A stretch of 64,000 bases of DNA from Bacillus sp. RAR_GA_16 (GCF_020165985.1 NZ_JAIUKZ010000015.1:496001-560000), one strand, 5' to 3'; counted from the stretch's first letter, positions 18,093-27,602 are shown. A program made the numbers and translations. The notes: generated from the letters alone by a model not told the origin.

Positions 18093-18881
18093 TTGGTAGA
18101 AACAACTTTTTTTTCACATAGTGAAACAGCTAGAGCACTTAACAGTTTAGGAGACAATATATTCATATGCGATTTAGATTTAAGAGTCGTTTGGTTTAAT
18201 GACCAGGCCGAAATTTTATTAAACTCCATCATCTCTTATTTGCCTATTCATCACCCTTTAGAGTTGATTGGAAAAAGCATTGATGAATTTCATCAAAATC
18301 CTTCACACCAAAGAAATATTTTGCAGCATCGTCTTCCATATGAAAGTACCATCACTTTATTCGAACACTTTGCGGCAAGTATTGTGATATCCGAATACAT
18401 AGATGATGCAGGAGCTAAGGTAGGATACCTGTTAGTCTGGCGTGATGTGACGGAGAAACAAAAAGAGCTTCAGGAAAATAAAAAGCTTGTCCATCAATTG
18501 TCTACTGTCATTATTCCAACGGTTATCGATAACGCTATTTTGATCCCCCTTATTGGCACAATGAATGAAGAACGAACAGAAAGACTCGTTCAAAGAACAT
18601 TGACTTACTGCGTAACGAACAATACAGACTATGTATTACTAGACTTCTCGGGGTTGTCCGAACTGGATGATAGTTCAGCACAAGTCCTCTGTGAAACGAT
18701 GACCAAATCTCTTGCTTTGATGGGGGTTTTCGTCGTTTATGTCGGAATGACAAAGCAAGTCGTGCAGTGGCTAATGAACATTGACTTAGATCCGACCATC
18801 CCCACCTTTGCAACATTTCGTCAGGGCATCAATCATGTTGTCAATCTTGAAGGATACTCGCTCGTTTATGAGAAAAAGTAA
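18093..18881 (+). CDS. RsbR-like PAS-STAS stressosome protein
   Basis: 262 residues from TTG 18093, chosen because GGAGG lies seven bases upstream; the TTG at 18072 has no site. The N-terminal half is PAS-like (NIFICDLDLRVVWFNDQAEILL, ...GYLLVWRDVTEKQKEL) and lacks the LOV NCRF motif, so it does not bind flavin that way. The C-terminal STAS domain (LIPLIGTMNEERTERLVQRTL, DYVLLDFSGLSELDDSSAQVL) is RsbR/YtvA-like. It probably joins or modulates the stressosome. It lies 1.3 kb from the LOV-STAS gene; the signal sensed is unknown. Confidence 0.78.
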   Translation: MVETTFFSHSETARALNSLGDNIFICDLDLRVVWFNDQAEILLNSIISYLPIHHPLELIGKSIDEFHQNPSHQRNILQHRLPYESTITLFEHFAASIVISEYIDDAGAKVGYLLVWRDVTEKQKELQENKKLVHQLSTVIIPTVIDNAILIPLIGTMNEERTERLVQRTLTYCVTNNTDYVLLDFSGLSELDDSSAQVLCETMTKSLALMGVFVVYVGMTKQVVQWLMNIDLDPTIPTFATFRQGINHVVNLEGYSLVYEKK

Positions 18882-18912
18882 AAAAGAAGCTGAACGATTC
18901 AGCTTCTTTTTT
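18881..18912. terminator. Bidirectional terminator
   Basis: AAAAAGAAGCTGAA-CGA-TTCAGCTTCTTTTTT between convergent genes. Confidence 0.93.
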
Positions 18913-18916
18913 ACTT

Positions 18917-20233
18917 TCATACAAATGTGTTGTTACCTTTTTTACTCGAAAATTGTTGAAAGACCGTATTGGTGTTTACCTTAAAAAGGGATTTTCCTGC
19001 GACTGCATTCAACACTCGCTTATTTCTTTCGACAGAAAGAGCAAGGTTTGTTGCGCCTGTCCCATGAGAATGTTCCAAATTTGTTAATGAAAAAATGTGA
19101 TTTTTTCGTCTATCTTTAAAAACGAGCTGCTGATCACGCTCCACCTTGAATCGCTTTTCATCTTCCCATTCAATTTCGTTTTCAATTCGTTTAAACCATT
19201 CAGGAAAATGAGGCTTATATCCAGTAGCCAGAACAAGTTTTTCTGTATTCACCTGGAACTCGTGATCCTCTTGCCACTGCCTGCAGTTTAACTCATAGTA
19301 CTCGTTGATCTTCCTCACCCCGTTTACTTCTGTTAAAGGTTGAATCAGGATATCTAGCGGTTGCTCAGAAGAACGATGATAAAGAAGATGGTAAATGTTT
19401 TTTAACGTGGACGGATCGATTCCCTTTCGCAATGTACCAAGAGTTGAAAGAGCGTCTTTACGTTCGTCAAACGAAAGATCATGAAAGTAACTAACATAAT
19501 CAGGTGAGAATACTTCTTGACCTAATTTCGCTGATTCTAATTGAAAGAAACCGGCCGATCGTGTTAGCCAATTTATCCGGTAACCATATCGCTCCTGATC
19601 GTGAAGTAGATCATAAAATACTTCTGCAGCACTTTGTCCTGACCCTACAACAGTAACAGACGTTGATTTTTTCAACTCTTTTTCGTGGAAGAGGTAATGA
19701 TTCGTATGAAGGACGTCTTCTACCGGATATGATTCAAACCCTTCCGGAATATTGGGTACGCTCCCCGTACCAAGAACAACATGATTCGCTTGAATTACAT
19801 CTGTTCGCCCCGTTTTCACATCTTTAATCGTCACGTTATAGCATTCTTTTTCTTTAACGTAGTTTACATCAATTACTTTTTTACCGAAGAAACAATTTGA
19901 TAATTTGGATGCAACCCAGCTTGTATAGGCATTATATTCTTTTCTCGGTATATCTAATTTATTGAAAAAATAAAATTGGTAAAGGCGATCATGCTCATGT
20001 AAATAATTAATAAATGTATAAGGACTTTTAGGATCTGCGATTGTGACGAGGTCAGCTAGAAACGGAACTTGAAGATCCGCTCCATCAATTAACATCCCTG
20101 GATGCCAATTAAATTCTTCTTTCTGATCAAAATAAACGGCGTCTACTTCTGAATCATCTGCTAAGGCTGCCATCCCTAAATTAAATGGACCAATCCCAAT
20201 TCCTACTAAATCATATCGTTTTGTTGTATCCAC
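18917..20233 (-). CDS. Lysine/ornithine N-monooxygenase (siderophore hydroxylase)
   Basis: About 438 residues. GTG 20233 has AAGGAC nine bases upstream; GTG 20242 abuts that site. The FAD motif YDLVGIGIGPFNLGMAAL, the segment FNWHPGMLIDGADLQVPFLADLVTIADP, and the NADPH motif VVGSGQSAAEVFYDLL are those of the IucD/PvdA/SidA family. These enzymes N-hydroxylate lysine or ornithine side chains for hydroxamate siderophores. No siderophore synthetase lies beside it in this window, so the product is not known. I found no convincing Fur box upstream. Confidence 0.88.
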   Translation of the reverse strand: MDTTKRYDLVGIGIGPFNLGMAALADDSEVDAVYFDQKEEFNWHPGMLIDGADLQVPFLADLVTIADPKSPYTFINYLHEHDRLYQFYFFNKLDIPRKEYNAYTSWVASKLSNCFFGKKVIDVNYVKEKECYNVTIKDVKTGRTDVIQANHVVLGTGSVPNIPEGFESYPVEDVLHTNHYLFHEKELKKSTSVTVVGSGQSAAEVFYDLLHDQERYGYRINWLTRSAGFFQLESAKLGQEVFSPDYVSYFHDLSFDERKDALSTLGTLRKGIDPSTLKNIYHLLYHRSSEQPLDILIQPLTEVNGVRKINEYYELNCRQWQEDHEFQVNTEKLVLATGYKPHFPEWFKRIENEIEWEDEKRFKVERDQQLVFKDRRKNHIFSLTNLEHSHGTGATNLALSVERNKRVLNAVAGKSLFKVNTNTVFQQFSSKKGNNTFV

Positions 20234-20421
20234 TATTTCCACGTCCTTTAATCTACATTACAGATTCAATTGATTGGTTATTTCGGAAAACTCGAATGTA
20301 CGCATATCTTGTTTTACCCTATTTGTTACACTTTTAAATCTATAAAGACATATTCATTTCCCCATTCTATCTTCCCCCCCCTGTTATAATGGTAATAACT
20401 AACAGGAGAGGAATTTCAATA

Positions 20422-21195
20422 ATGACAAACTCCGTATTCGAATTCTATCTGACTGAGATAGATCAACCTTTTTCAGGCTGGGACTTTTCTTATATTACAG
20501 ACACTGAACGAGTGAGCGCATCTCCGCTTCCGTGGTCTTACACCTCTTCCGTCATTAAACCATTTCGTACAAGTGAGAGCGTTCTAGATATGGGAACGGG
20601 TGGCGGAGAGTTTCTTGAAGCTCTTAAACCATTTCCAGAGAAACTATCAGCTACAGAGGGCTACCCACCTAATCTTCCAATTGCAAAAGCCCGTTTAGAA
20701 CCTCAGGGAATTATCGTGAAAGGATTTGAAGATGATCATAACCTTCCATTTTTAAATGAAGAGTTCCAATTGGTGATGAATAAACACGATTCTTACTCAG
20801 CAACGGAAGTTTACCGCATGCTGAACACAACTGGATCGTTTATCACCCAGCAGGTAGGTGGCGAGGATATGAAAGAACTTAATCGAGTTCTAGAAGCCCC
20901 TTTGAAGTCTGAATTTGACCATTGGAACTTAGATTATGCTGTTCAGGAACTTGAAGCTGCAGGCTTTCATATTCTTGAAGCATATGAAGCTTTCCCATTA
21001 ACCAGATTTTATGACATTGGAGCGATTATTTATTATTTAAAAGCGATTCCCTGGCAGATTCCTGATTTTTCAACGGACCGTTATCACCCCGCTCTCTATC
21101 GCCTTCACGAACAAATTGAGAAAAATGGTTATGTTGATTTTCCATCTCACAGGTTTCTTATCCATGCTACAAAAGCCGATCAGACGGATGAATAA
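20422..21195 (+). CDS. Class I SAM-dependent methyltransferase
   Basis: 257 residues from ATG 20422 behind AGGAGAGG. Motif I is SVLDMGTGGGEFLEAL; the acidic end of strand 2 is SATEGYPPNLPIAKARL; later motifs are LPFLNEEFQLVMNKHDSYSATEVYRML and TGSFITQQVGGEDM. This pattern resembles tRNA/small-molecule methyltransferases found as single genes in Bacillus; the substrate cannot be named. The C-terminus is long and ends in HRFLIHATKAD. It is divergent from the N-monooxygenase gene. Confidence 0.82.
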   Translation: MTNSVFEFYLTEIDQPFSGWDFSYITDTERVSASPLPWSYTSSVIKPFRTSESVLDMGTGGGEFLEALKPFPEKLSATEGYPPNLPIAKARLEPQGIIVKGFEDDHNLPFLNEEFQLVMNKHDSYSATEVYRMLNTTGSFITQQVGGEDMKELNRVLEAPLKSEFDHWNLDYAVQELEAAGFHILEAYEAFPLTRFYDIGAIIYYLKAIPWQIPDFSTDRYHPALYRLHEQIEKNGYVDFPSHRFLIHATKADQTDE

Positions 21196-21233
21196 CTACA
21201 TAGAAGAAGCGCGCAGTAATCCTGCGCGCGCTC

Positions 21234-22025
21234 TTAGTCAGCACTAACCGCTTTTGATGCACTTATAGCTGAGAAGCTAATTGTAATGGCACATAAAAGG
21301 GCGATGACTAAAAATCCCCTCACAAGTGGCCAGGCTTCCCACCCATCAATAAATACCGAGCGCATGGCTTCAAATAAGTAGGTCGTTGGATTAATCGTTG
21401 CAGCGACTTTTAACCAACCTGCTTCAATCAGTTCATAAGGGACAAACGTGGTGCTGAGAAAAATAAGTGGAAAAAAGACAAAGGTTCCGGCCTGGGCAGA
21501 CTGGGCATTTTTTGTGCGAAGAGCTACACCTACTGAATAGCCTGCGAACGCAAGTCCCCATCCAAGCGTTAATAACAAAACCACAACCACTCCTCCAAAT
21601 CCAGCAGCTACTTCCAGACCTAGAAAATAAGCGACAATTAGAATTAAAACCGTTTGAATAAGCAGCTGGAGCATTCCTGCAATGATTGGTCCAAGAACAA
21701 TCGCAAGTCTTGACGACGGTGTAAGAAGAAGACGTGAAAAATACCCATTTTCTAAATCCTTCACAAGTGCTTGCCCCGCACCACCCGCGCCTCCAATCGC
21801 TGCTGAAACGATTGATACTGGTAAAATAAAGGCAAGGTAGTTTGCCCCTTCAAATGCTGGAAGTTCTGAGATCCCGCTTAAACCGCCTTCATAAACAAAT
21901 AAAAAGAAAAGACTAATAATTAAGTTTGGGATAAAAATCAATGGGTTTCGGATAATTGTGATGATACTTCTTTTCGTAAAAACGAGTGTATCAACTAAGA
22001 AAGATCCCTTTCTTTGTTCACTCAT
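21234..22025 (-). CDS. ABC-2 type exporter permease
   Basis: 263 residues with six membrane helices. The profile is ABC-2: a first helix after IITIIRNPLIFIPN, then SAAIGGAGGAGQALVKDLENGYFSRLLLTPSSRLAIVLG and LRTKNAQSAQAGTFVFFPLIFLSTTFVP, with the last helix at VRGFLVIALLCAITI. It begins five bases after the ATPase gene. Together they form a two-component exporter of DrrA/DrrB type, often used for drugs or lipids. Confidence 0.88.
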   Translation of the reverse strand: MSEQRKGSFLVDTLVFTKRSIITIIRNPLIFIPNLIISLFFLFVYEGGLSGISELPAFEGANYLAFILPVSIVSAAIGGAGGAGQALVKDLENGYFSRLLLTPSSRLAIVLGPIIAGMLQLLIQTVLILIVAYFLGLEVAAGFGGVVVVLLLTLGWGLAFAGYSVGVALRTKNAQSAQAGTFVFFPLIFLSTTFVPYELIEAGWLKVAATINPTTYLFEAMRSVFIDGWEAWPLVRGFLVIALLCAITISFSAISASKAVSAD

Positions 22026-22029
22026 GCCC

Positions 22030-22974
22030 TCACGCCCTTTCCTTTTGCTCGTTCGTCACATTAATAAATACGTCATCCAAAGAAGGAGGTTTTACATTAA
22101 GCGTCTTAGGTGAAAGGTTGTTTTCATCAAGCTTTCGAACGAGTTCAGAAAGGAGTTGCGTACCATTTTCCGTATATAGCGTTACCTCATCCTTTGAGCG
22201 TTCAATATTTTCACCGAGATCTGCCAGAATCTGACTTGCTCTCTCTGCTTCTTCATCCGCTTCAAAAACGAGTTGAATCGCATCAAATCCAAGTGTCCTT
22301 TTTAGTTCTTCAGCACTCCCAGAGGCAACAATCTTGCCTTGATTAATAATACTGATGCGATCTGCTAGTTGATCAGCCTCTTCAAGATATTGGGTAGTAA
22401 GAAAGATCGTCGTTCCTTCCTCTCGGTTTAACCGTTTAATTTCTTTCCAAATCGCTTTTCGGTTTGAAGGGTCGAGTCCAGTTGTTGGTTCATCAAGAAA
22501 AAGAATTTTAGGCTTATGAACAAGCGTTAGGGCCAGATCCAGCCTTCTTCTCATTCCTCCTGAATATTTTCCGCAGGGGCGATCAGCAGCATCCTTTAAA
22601 TCAACTAAAGTAAGCAACTCATCAGCTCTTGTTTTCGCCTCTTTTTTACTGAAGCCGAATAACCTTGCCTGCATTTCAATTAATTCTCTTCCTGTAAGAA
22701 CAGGATCGATTCCCGTTTCTTGTAAGGCTACCCCGATATTCCAACGGACGCGTTCTGGTTCTTCTCCTACATCTACACCACCAATCCGAATTGTGCCTGT
22801 TGTTGGTTTGACAAGTGTGGTTAGAATTTGTACAGTGGTCGATTTTCCAGCTCCGTTCGGACCGAGAAAAGCAAAAAATTCTCCTTCTGCCACTTCAAAA
22901 CTGACGCCTTGCACAGCCTTCACGTCTCCCTTATACGTCTTTACTAACTCATGAACTGAAATAGAACCATCCAT
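22030..22974 (-). CDS. ABC exporter ATP-binding protein, DrrA-type
   Basis: 314 residues. Walker A is GPNGAGKSTT, the signature is YSGGMRRRLDLALTL, Walker B is ILFLDEPTTGLDP, and the switch His lies at ...TTQYLEEAD, where Q replaces the usual H (LTTQYLEEADQLADRI), as is typical of this family. The C-terminal 90 residues form the DrrA-like regulatory extension. Paired with the permease downstream. Substrate unknown. Confidence 0.9.
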   Translation of the reverse strand: MDGSISVHELVKTYKGDVKAVQGVSFEVAEGEFFAFLGPNGAGKSTTVQILTTLVKPTTGTIRIGGVDVGEEPERVRWNIGVALQETGIDPVLTGRELIEMQARLFGFSKKEAKTRADELLTLVDLKDAADRPCGKYSGGMRRRLDLALTLVHKPKILFLDEPTTGLDPSNRKAIWKEIKRLNREEGTTIFLTTQYLEEADQLADRISIINQGKIVASGSAEELKRTLGFDAIQLVFEADEEAERASQILADLGENIERSKDEVTLYTENGTQLLSELVRKLDENNLSPKTLNVKPPSLDDVFINVTNEQKERA

Positions 22975-23081
22975 TCGTGCTCCCCCTCTTTTTCAGTGCG
23001 TCTTTGAGCCTCATTTATCCATACTGTTATACATACATTCGCTTCAGAGGAACCTTCTCCTTTAAGCGAATGTGTAAAAAA

Positions 23082-23107
23082 AAGAACCCCTCAAACTAAA
23101 TGAAGGG
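23082..23107 (-). terminator. Probable terminator of the DUF1992 gene
   Basis: On the minus strand CCCTTCA pairs with TTGAGGGG around a short loop (one G-U pair), then TTCTTTTTT follows. Confidence 0.6.
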
Positions 23108-23108
23108 A

Positions 23109-23477
23109 TCACGATTCAGAAAATTTCTTATTCACTTTGTACTGATACTCTGGAGAGAAATTTGCACGTCGCTCATAGGCAACTTGATTGTACCGAATCT
23201 GTTTTTCCGAAAGACGCTTTTTTAATCTCTTCCTGTTTGGTTCATCTTCACAAAAGGCTAGAAGTTCTTCTAAGGATTGAATCTCACTTTTCAACTCAGT
23301 TTCTTCAGGGAGATAGCCACTATTCTTCATGACTTTGTACGCAATCCGCAGATCCTCTGGAATCATCGAGAGGTCCTCAAGTTTTTGTGGCTTTCCTTTA
23401 CCAGGCAAATTGTCAAAGTCACCGTTTTTCAAAGCTGTTTTAATTTTATCTTCTGCGACAAGCCAGGCAAAATCCAT
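23109..23477 (-). CDS. DnaJ-homologue-C28-like (DUF1992) protein
   Basis: 122 residues. ATG 23477 follows AAAGGAGGG. The N-terminus MDFAWLVAEDKIKTALKNGDFDNLPGKGKPQKLEDLSMIPEDLRIAYKVMKNSGYLP is the conserved core of the domain found in DNAJC28-type proteins, here without any J domain. The rest is a charged helical region with ELLAFCEDEPNRKRLKKRL. Cytosolic; function unknown. Confidence 0.8.
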   Translation of the reverse strand: MDFAWLVAEDKIKTALKNGDFDNLPGKGKPQKLEDLSMIPEDLRIAYKVMKNSGYLPEETELKSEIQSLEELLAFCEDEPNRKRLKKRLSEKQIRYNQVAYERRANFSPEYQYKVNKKFSES

Positions 23478-23661
23478 GCATATCCCTCCTTTCTTTTATT
23501 ATCCAATTCACTTTCTATTTTGTCATGAATAGAAGAATGAAATCTATTTAAAAAATTACTGTTTTACCCTTTTCAATAAATCCAATGGATGATAACATGG
23601 TTGACGGTTAAGGTTTATAGAATAATCCTTATAGAATTTTCACTAGAGAAAGGATGGTTCG

Positions 23662-23790
23662 ATGCATTACGCAAGCAAAGGCTGGTACGTTGAACAGCTA
23701 AAAAAACATGATGTACGTTACATTGAAGGACGCAAGACAGAGAAATTCAAGAAACACGTACTTGCATCTCTTCTTGAAAAGCAAAATTAA
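23662..23790 (+). CDS. YflJ-like small protein (DUF2639)
   Basis: 42 residues (MHYASKGWYVEQLKKHD...), with AAAGGATGG before ATG 23662. The SKGWYV N-terminus and the basic EGRKTEKFKKHVLASLL end match the short DUF2639 proteins of Bacillus such as YflJ. It stands alone between divergent units and is followed by a strong terminator, which supports expression. Function unknown. Confidence 0.75.
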   Translation: MHYASKGWYVEQLKKHDVRYIEGRKTEKFKKHVLASLLEKQN

Positions 23791-23800
23791 TTGACTTGAT

Positions 23801-23822
23801 AAGGGGGTTCCCCCCCTTTTTA
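23801..23822 (+). terminator. Terminator of the yflJ-like gene
   Basis: AAGGGGG-TTC-CCCCCTTTTT hairpin. Confidence 0.8.
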
Positions 23823-23830
23823 CATATTAG

Positions 23831-24532
23831 CTACCCAAAGATACATAACGTTTGATACATCGGTATAAAACGGTTTTCTTTCCACTGAAGGGGTGTTGAA
23901 AGAAAGCCTAGACCGTCCGCATTATACCTTCCAATCACTCTCTGATAGACCAATAATTCATCAATACCGTCGCGTTGCAAGTCAATAGGATAAACACCTC
24001 CCGGGGGCAGCACGTCACCTGTTATCGGTGCTTTTAATTGACCATTCTCCGTATAGATTTCTGACAGGTATTCCTTTCCTTTATAAAGCAAACTTACAAG
24101 ATAACTCTGGTTTAACGTTTTATTTTCCACCTTCGCTTGATAATGATCGAGATAATTCACTTCATACGTAAAAGCTTCATAAAAGCTTTGTTGATCGAAA
24201 AGTAATCTTAAAGATTGATTAAGAAAAGAATATAGAAAGTCATAGGTGATTCCTCCACTTCCTCCTGAATCTGTACGCACTAAGATTTCCTTTACCTTAT
24301 TCCCTGTAAAATCCCCCAAATAAAGAGTAGGACGATAGCCGCTACTTCCAGGCAGTGAGAAAGAAACGTTGATGCCTAAACCATTATTCTGAATCGTTAA
24401 CACGACATCATCGACAAACGGTGTGTCAGATCCATAAGGTTTCGTACCAGTAAGACGAACAAGATCCGGGAGACCATTACCCGTTACGTCTCCAATTTGT
24501 TGATCTAGTAAAATTCGTTCAACCCTCATCAC
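23831..24532 (-). CDS. VCBS/FG-GAP repeat-like protein
   Basis: 233 residues without a signal peptide in the annotated frame (MMRVERILLDQQIGDVTGNGLPD). Three Asp/Gly-rich blade motifs can be seen: GDVTGNGLPDLVRLTGTK, GDFTGNKVKEILVRTDSGGSGGITYDF and IDLQRDGIDELLVYQRV. They resemble the calcium-binding turns of VCBS or FG-GAP propeller repeats. Similar short proteins occur in Bacillaceae without assigned roles. The final Cys (TLCIFG) is not conserved-looking. It is divergent from rarD. Confidence 0.65.
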   Translation of the reverse strand: MMRVERILLDQQIGDVTGNGLPDLVRLTGTKPYGSDTPFVDDVVLTIQNNGLGINVSFSLPGSSGYRPTLYLGDFTGNKVKEILVRTDSGGSGGITYDFLYSFLNQSLRLLFDQQSFYEAFTYEVNYLDHYQAKVENKTLNQSYLVSLLYKGKEYLSEIYTENGQLKAPITGDVLPPGGVYPIDLQRDGIDELLVYQRVIGRYNADGLGFLSTPLQWKENRFIPMYQTLCIFG

Positions 24533-24649
24533 CTTTTCACCTTCCCCTCTTCTACAATGTATGTGATATCCCGAACTCTTTTTCGTTGTAATGATTTGGA
24601 AAGGAAGCTAAACTGGTAAGAGTAACATGAGGGAAAAGAGGATTAACAT

Positions 24650-25591
24650 ATGAAAAACTTAGATAGTGAACAAACAATAGGCATACTATCTGGTGCCGGC
24701 GCTTATTTCTTATGGGGCATTCTCCCGCTATATTGGAAGCTAGTTGGAAATGTTCCATCTGAAGAAGTACTTGCTCATCGTATCATTTGGTCGTTTGTTT
24801 TTATGATGATTATTTTAGCTGTGATGAGGAAAATGTCTTCTTTTAAAGATGAACTGTACACAATCGTCCGTCAGCCTAAGAAACTGGCAGCCATAGCCTT
24901 TGCTTCCTTATTTATCACCATTAATTGGTATGCATTTATTTGGGCGGTTAATCATGATCACGTCATTCAAACAAGTCTTGGTTATTACATTAACCCACTC
25001 ATTAGTGTTCTTCTTGGAATCCTATTTTTAAAAGAAAGACTATCATTCTGGCAACTGATTTCTTTCTTGCTTGCGACAATTGGCGTTCTAAACCTTGTTT
25101 TTCGTTTTGGAGAAATACCGTGGGTTTCTCTCGTTCTTGCGATGAGCTTTGGTTTATATGGCTTATTAAAGAAGAAAGCAAGACTCGGTGCTCTAACTGG
25201 ACTAACGATTGAAACACTACTCATCACGCCGTTTGCATTAATCTATTTGATAACAGTACGCTCTAGCGTTGCGGATGCCTTATATATACAAAATTCAGTT
25301 ACGTTCAGTCTGTTGCTTGGGGCAGGGGTTGTAACAGCTGTTCCTCTCTTACTATTTGCAAGTGGGGCTAACCGCATCTCTCTTTCGATGATTGGCTTTC
25401 TGCAGTATATCGCACCTACATTAATGCTCATACAAGGTGTCTTTCTTTACGGGGAGTCGTTCACTTCTGTACACGTGGTTAGCTTCACGTTAATCTGGGC
25501 AGCACTTGTCCTTTTCACTTTCGCTCGCACAAAACTATTTCGCAGGATTGAGCCTCGCTACTTTCAAAGAAAACATTCATTTGAATCATAA
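24650..25591 (+). CDS. rarD: RarD-type EamA transporter
   Basis: 313 residues with ten membrane helices. The start follows AGAGG. RarD hallmarks are GAYFLWGILPLYWKLVGNVPSEEVLAHRIIWSFVF at the N-terminus, FIWAVNHDHVIQTSLGYYINPLISVLLGILFLKERLS, and IGFLQYIAPTLMLIQGVFLYGE in the second half. The EamA/DMT fold moves metabolites; in E. coli RarD was linked to chloramphenicol sensitivity, but the substrate here is not known. Confidence 0.93.
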   Translation: MKNLDSEQTIGILSGAGAYFLWGILPLYWKLVGNVPSEEVLAHRIIWSFVFMMIILAVMRKMSSFKDELYTIVRQPKKLAAIAFASLFITINWYAFIWAVNHDHVIQTSLGYYINPLISVLLGILFLKERLSFWQLISFLLATIGVLNLVFRFGEIPWVSLVLAMSFGLYGLLKKKARLGALTGLTIETLLITPFALIYLITVRSSVADALYIQNSVTFSLLLGAGVVTAVPLLLFASGANRISLSMIGFLQYIAPTLMLIQGVFLYGESFTSVHVVSFTLIWAALVLFTFARTKLFRRIEPRYFQRKHSFES

Positions 25592-25594
25592 GAA

Positions 25595-25632
25595 AACACC
25601 AGGCTACTCTAGACGGGAGCCTGGTGTTTTTG
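25595..25632. terminator. Terminator between rarD and the DUF2071 gene
   Basis: AACACCAGGCT / AGCCTGGTGTT stem followed by TTTTG on the plus strand. It overlaps the corrected 3' end of the convergent gene. Confidence 0.85.
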
Positions 25633-26327
25633 TTAACTTTTCAAACGGCCATAAATAAGTTGTAACAGATTCTGGAAAAGTGAGTAATCAGTGCCTCGTG
25701 GTAATGATATGACTGAGAGAGCGTATCACGGAGTACGGCAACATCTACTTTTTGGAGCGGCCACTTATGATGCTTGATTTTTCCTTGATAGACGTTGTCA
25801 TCACGTACAATAAATAATCGGTCTCTTTCTGTCAGCCAGTAATCTAGATTTCCTTCTGTCGTTTCGTAGGCTTCCCCTACTGGTTCGTATATAATATGAT
25901 AGTCCGCTTTATTCGCATCCTTATGCGTTCGTGATGACCAGAAGCTAATTTGGTTTCCATCTTTCTTTTTGCCCATTTTAGCGCGAAAGTACGGGAGATG
26001 AAAAAGATTCCTAGCAATACTAACTCCTGCCTTATGACTGGCATCAAGACTAAAGAAATAGACGCCGCGCTTCCCACCATACTTTACATAAGTACGAACA
26101 TTTAACTCAAGTAACCTTGAAGCAAATGGAACGGGAGGTAACCCTCTAAATCGAATATGCGTCATTTCAAATGGAACAATTCCAATCCATGCTTTACCTT
26201 CAAATGTATCGACTTCTAATTGTGGTGGAAGTATGGTTTGAAGCCAGGAGGGATCAACGGACCAGTGCAAAAATAAGAGGTCCTCCCAGGTTTGTTTCAT
26301 GATCCATCCGCTTGTCTTTTGATTCAA
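25604..26327 (-). pseudogene. YqjF-like DUF2071 protein gene with a C-terminal frameshift
   Basis: Start TTG 26327 follows GAGGAGGGG. The protein has the DUF2071/YqjF pattern: LFLHWSVDPSWLQTILPPQLEVDTFEGKAWIGIVPFEM, ELNVRTYVKYGGKRGVYFFSLDAS and the conserved RTHKDANKADYHI. In the raw frame it ends at 25641 with HFSRICYNLFMAV. Removing one base at GATTC 25668-25672 (GAATC on the coding strand) gives HFSRSVTTYLWPFEKL, the usual family tail, ending at 25604. Function unknown. One of six frameshifts of this exact kind. Confidence 0.75.
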
Positions 26328-26569
26328 ATGGCTCCCCTCCTCTCACTTGTATCATAACCAATTGCGATGATTTGTTTCAAAATATAGATGCAATTGAATG
26401 TGCTGTTCTGCAAATATCTCTCTTCCTTCAAGGGAAGCCTACCAATAACAACCTTCTACTTTACAGAGCGAATTTTTTGATGAACTGTAATGTTTTATGG
26501 TACCGTTTAGGTGGAACAGCTTAGATAGGAAATGAATGAAGCATCAATCATATAATGGAGGGATTATGA

Positions 26570-27602
26570 ATGAGTAAACAAAGACAAATTCATCTAGCAA
26601 AGCGACCAGAAGGCATGCCTTCAATGGAACACTTCAACATTGTTGAAGCGGATATTCCAGCACCTAAAGATGGAGAAGTTCTTCTACGTGCACTATACCT
26701 TACAGTGGACCCATACATGAGAGGTCGTATGAGAGATGCAAAATCATACGTAGCCCCATTTCAACTTAATGAACCTTTAAATGGTGGGGTAGTAGCTGAA
26801 GTAACAGAGTCTAAATCTTCTCATTTTACTCAAGGTGATATTGTGATTGGTCACCTCAACTGGGAAGAATATTCCGTTGTCAACGAAAAGCACCTTCGCA
26901 AAATTGATCCAAGCGTAGCACCGATTACAACGCACCTTGGCATTCTTGGCATGCCTGGTCAAACGGCTTATTTTGGACTTCTAGACATCGGTCAACCTAA
27001 AGAAGGCGAAACAGTCGTTGTATCAGGTGCTGCTGGAGCAGTAGGTTCGGTCGTTGGACAAATCGCTAAAATCAAAGGTTGCCGTGTAGTTGGTATTGCT
27101 GGTTCAGATGACAAGATTGACTATATTAAAAACGAACTTGGCTTTGATGAAGGAATTAATTACAAAACACAGGACGTCTATCAAGCACTAAAAGATGCTT
27201 GTCCGGACGGCATTGACGTTTATTACGAGAACGTTGGTGGCGAAATTGGCGATGCTGCTATTAGCTTACTTAATAAATTTGCTCGTATCCCTGTATGTGG
27301 TGCTATCTCTTCTTACAATAAGAAAGAAGCGGATCTTGGCCCACGTGTTCAAGGTAAACTAATCCAAACTAGTTCACTTATGAAAGGCTTTACTGTTGGC
27401 GACTATTCTGATCGTTTTAATGAAGGTGCTGAACAACTAGGTAAATGGTTACAAGAAGGCAAGTTAAAATATGAAGAAACCATTGTAGAAGGATTCGAAA
27501 ACGTTCCTAACGCATTCCTTGGTCTATTTGAAGGGAAAAACCTTGGTAAACAACTTGTAAAAGTGGCAGATTCCAGAATATGCTACACTTCCAAATCGTT
27601 AA
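26570..27602 (+). pseudogene. NADP-dependent zinc-free oxidoreductase (YfmJ/CurA type), 3' frameshift
   Basis: A medium-chain reductase of the leukotriene B4 dehydrogenase / CurA branch. It shows YLTVDPYMRGRM near residue 45, the cofactor motif VVSGAAGAVGSVVGQIAKIKG, and PDGIDVYYENVGG. It lacks zinc ligands, as expected. In the raw sequence the frame runs on to 27682 through a terminator hairpin. Deleting one T at GATTC 27569-27573 gives the tail KQLVKVADPEYATLPNR and a stop at 27602, just before that terminator. The fold is complete up to the break, so an active enzyme is likely. GGAGGG precedes ATG 26570. Confidence 0.82.

Noticed and set aside
21209-21229. GCGCGCAG/CTGCGCGC hairpin as a terminator
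   Set aside because: The stem is strong but lacks a T run on either side, so intrinsic termination is not supported.
26548-26556. TATAAT before the oxidoreductase gene as a -10 element
   Set aside because: It lies too close to the ribosome site and no suitable -35 is present; the transcript would start within the ribosome site.
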